Below are positions 63,601 through 64,000 of a DNA stretch of 64,000 bases, one piece after another. The position numbers and the translations under genes are program-made. A model generated the notes under the pieces. That model made no database searches, was not told the origin of the DNA, and was given only the letters and a program-made list of their open reading frames with translations. Location: positions 124,001 through 188,000 of the forward strand of contig NZ_FUZA01000004.1 in assembly GCF_900167945.1 (NCBI RefSeq). The letters are read 5' to 3'. The first letter of the stretch is position 1; the number at the start of each line of letters is the position of its first letter. Source of the stretch: Dyadobacter psychrophilus. GTDB lineage: Bacteria; Bacteroidota; Bacteroidia; Cytophagales; Spirosomataceae.

Positions 63601-64000
63601 GTAAAGCCAATGAAACTGAAAATCAGAATGGACTCATCGCCAGCCACATCAATGCTGTAATTTCCGTCCAGATCCGTCATCGTTCCGTCGTTTGTCCCTT
63701 TCACGCGGATCGCAACGGAGGGCAATGCTTCGCCTTTGTCGTCGGTAACCTTACCTTTAATAGGCCGCAAGAGATATTGCGACTGGATTTCCGCCGCCTC
63801 TCGCTCCATTTCCTGTTTGGTTTTTTCTGTAACCCCGATCATTTTGCCCACTTGCCTGAATTCCAGCGAAGTTTGCTTTTCGATCATTTTCAGGATTTCC
63901 GGCACGGGCAGTCCCATGGCGTAAAGCGTGATCTGCGGCGCATTACGGACGAGCTTTTCGTCGAATGCAAAAGTGACGCCGGTCTGCTGTTCAATTTGTC
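60606..64000 (-). CDS. SusC-family TonB-dependent receptor with STN domain (5' end off the right edge)
   Basis: The open frame continues past 63917 to 64000 with no stop. The reverse-complement codons before the first in-window ATG read QIEQQTGVTFAFDE and onwards, part of an STN (secretin/TonB short N-terminal) domain, so that ATG is internal. Then come the CPD regulatory-like domain (from about residue 50 of the visible part), the plug with IYGSRAANGVIIITTKKGK, and the barrel ending VGINLTF. STN receptors usually signal to a FecR-type anti-sigma and an ECF sigma factor, expected beyond the right edge. Confidence 0.92.
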   Translation of the reverse strand, partial: QIEQQTGVTFAFDEKLVRNAPQITLYAMGLPVPEILKMIEKQTSLEFRQVGKMIGVTEKTKQEMEREAAEIQSQYLLRPIKGKVTDDKGEALPSVAIRVKGTNDGTMTDLDGNYSIDVAGDESILIFSFIGFTAQETMVGSRSTLDIKLLPDVSTLSELVVTGYGAQRKKDLIGAVSVVDVEQLKQTPDGQVANQLQGRASGVTIIGSGQPGETPQVRIRGLNTFGNNSPLYVVDGVPTTSISDLNSNDIASMQVLKDAGSASIYGSRAANGVIIITTKKGKDKVKVSYSAWYGMQTPPKGNVWNTLSPMEQAQLKFQVQRNEGATVGDDQYGSGPNPVLPDYILPTGAKEGDPGTNPDLYYVNPEYTSVDDFNKFNQIVKANKEGTDWFHEIFKRAPSTSHNISLSGGSDQGSYLFSLNYFNQKGALTNTYLKRYTLRSNSQYNIGKHIRIGENLAFSVSDNPKSALSDGGSAIAFSFRMQPIIPVRDIMGNYAGSRAAGMGDAFNPVAMRDRTRYDKGLDNRLFGNVFAEVDLFKNFTVRTSFGGENYSGRWNSFSFPTYENKENSNTNTYSEGAYSGFNWTWTNLVTFHKTMQKHDLTVVAGTEAYSGKSYDLGGDTQGYFSFNPDYMNLGTGSGTRSNYSSRSADALFSLIGRLDYIYNDKYLFGAIIRRDGSSKFINKRYGLFPAVSAGWRISQEDFMKGITWLDDLKLRANYGVMGNQINVRSGNAFTTYGSNRRSSYYDLSGTSGSGANEGFEKSQIGNPDAVWEKNISTNIGIDATFFKGRLDVIADYYVKDVKDLLYNPTLIGTAGGGAVPYVNIAQMKNKGVDLQITSRFDIGRDLKLNATATFTTYNNKILKVTNSTNYFDLEGRGFDGHSIVRNQVGNSIGQFFGYKVIGFWNSEEEIATANAQAVAQTGDENAVFQDGASLGRFRYQNTNGDGQITAADRTILGNPNPDFSYGLNLGFNYKQFDFSLFLYGVQGNQIWNQTLWWSDFNSSRSGAKSQTALYNSWTPENHNAKAPIQENSSSFSTINVPNSYFVEDGSYLRAKNVQLGYTFSPAFLKKIKTQQFRIYVQATNLFTLTGYSGLDPEVSRNADGNPTVFGIDEGSYPSSKQYTVGINLTF

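Noticed and set aside
63917..64000. ATG at 63917 as the true start of the second SusC
   Set aside because: The frame continues to the edge and upstream codons encode part of an STN domain.

Overview
The window looks like a chromosomal segment of a Bacteroidota bacterium of the order Cytophagales, close to Dyadobacter/Spirosomaceae (inference from gene content, not from a marker gene). The evidence is two SusC/SusD pairs, TlpA-like thioredoxin lipoprotein-type proteins, fused ThrA aspartate kinase/homoserine dehydrogenase, lack of Shine-Dalgarno sequences, and at least eight upstream regions carrying the Bacteroidota -7 promoter element TAnnTTTG. Most of the sequence is housekeeping or metabolic with short intergenic gaps, and no transposase, integrase or phage structural gene was seen.

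Layout. 1-3034: TolC-type efflux gene (cut by the left edge) divergent from an OmpR-type response regulator and histidine kinase. 3041-3190: nested palindromic repeat, related to a second copy at 40094-40198. 3216-8983: a thioredoxin-fold protein without CxxC, a large FAD/Fe-S dehydrogenase, and an outer-membrane barrel. 9068-13689: SusD/SusC pair. 13968-18751: thrA, thrB, a PhyH dioxygenase, an IscA-like protein. 18877-25140: nucleotidyltransferase, SGNH hydrolase, modABC, aminotransferase and tyrA. 25309-27239: two convergent L,D-transpeptidases of different families. 27420-27882: one intact tRNA-Arg(CCU) with three degenerate copies that carry 16-19 nt hairpin-forming inserts. 27929-34207: hflX, a MATE pump, a persulfide dioxygenase with two YeeE/YedE half-transporters, a methyltransferase. 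34294-39970: a seven-gene, one-strand heavy-metal (probably copper) cluster with an HMA-AraC fusion regulator. 40199-47742: CsaA-like, lactonase, TlpA thioredoxin, YdcF, pfkA, YfhO. 47758-53557: YfiT/DinB, Crp-type regulator, a polytopic membrane protein, and an McrB/McrC-like restriction pair. 53656-58733: SGNH hydrolase, DUF983, unknown gene, Fic protein with a four-copy promoter motif, EamA transporter, a small unknown gene, a 44-bp-arm inverted repeat, and an XRE regulator divergent from a small coiled-coil protein. 58809-64000: second SusD/SusC pair, the SusC with an STN domain running off the right edge.

Working together. The metal cluster holds outer-membrane entry, cytosolic/periplasmic metal binding and a sensor-like regulator. 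The 30977-33463 genes fit oxidation of persulfide with sulfur-species transport. The mod genes are a complete molybdate ABC importer. The candidate unusual systems are the tRNA-Arg array with mini-hairpin inserts, the McrBC-like defence pair, the Fic gene with its own operator-like array, and the XRE/coiled-coil pair with twin palindromes. None of these is proved to be new from sequence alone.
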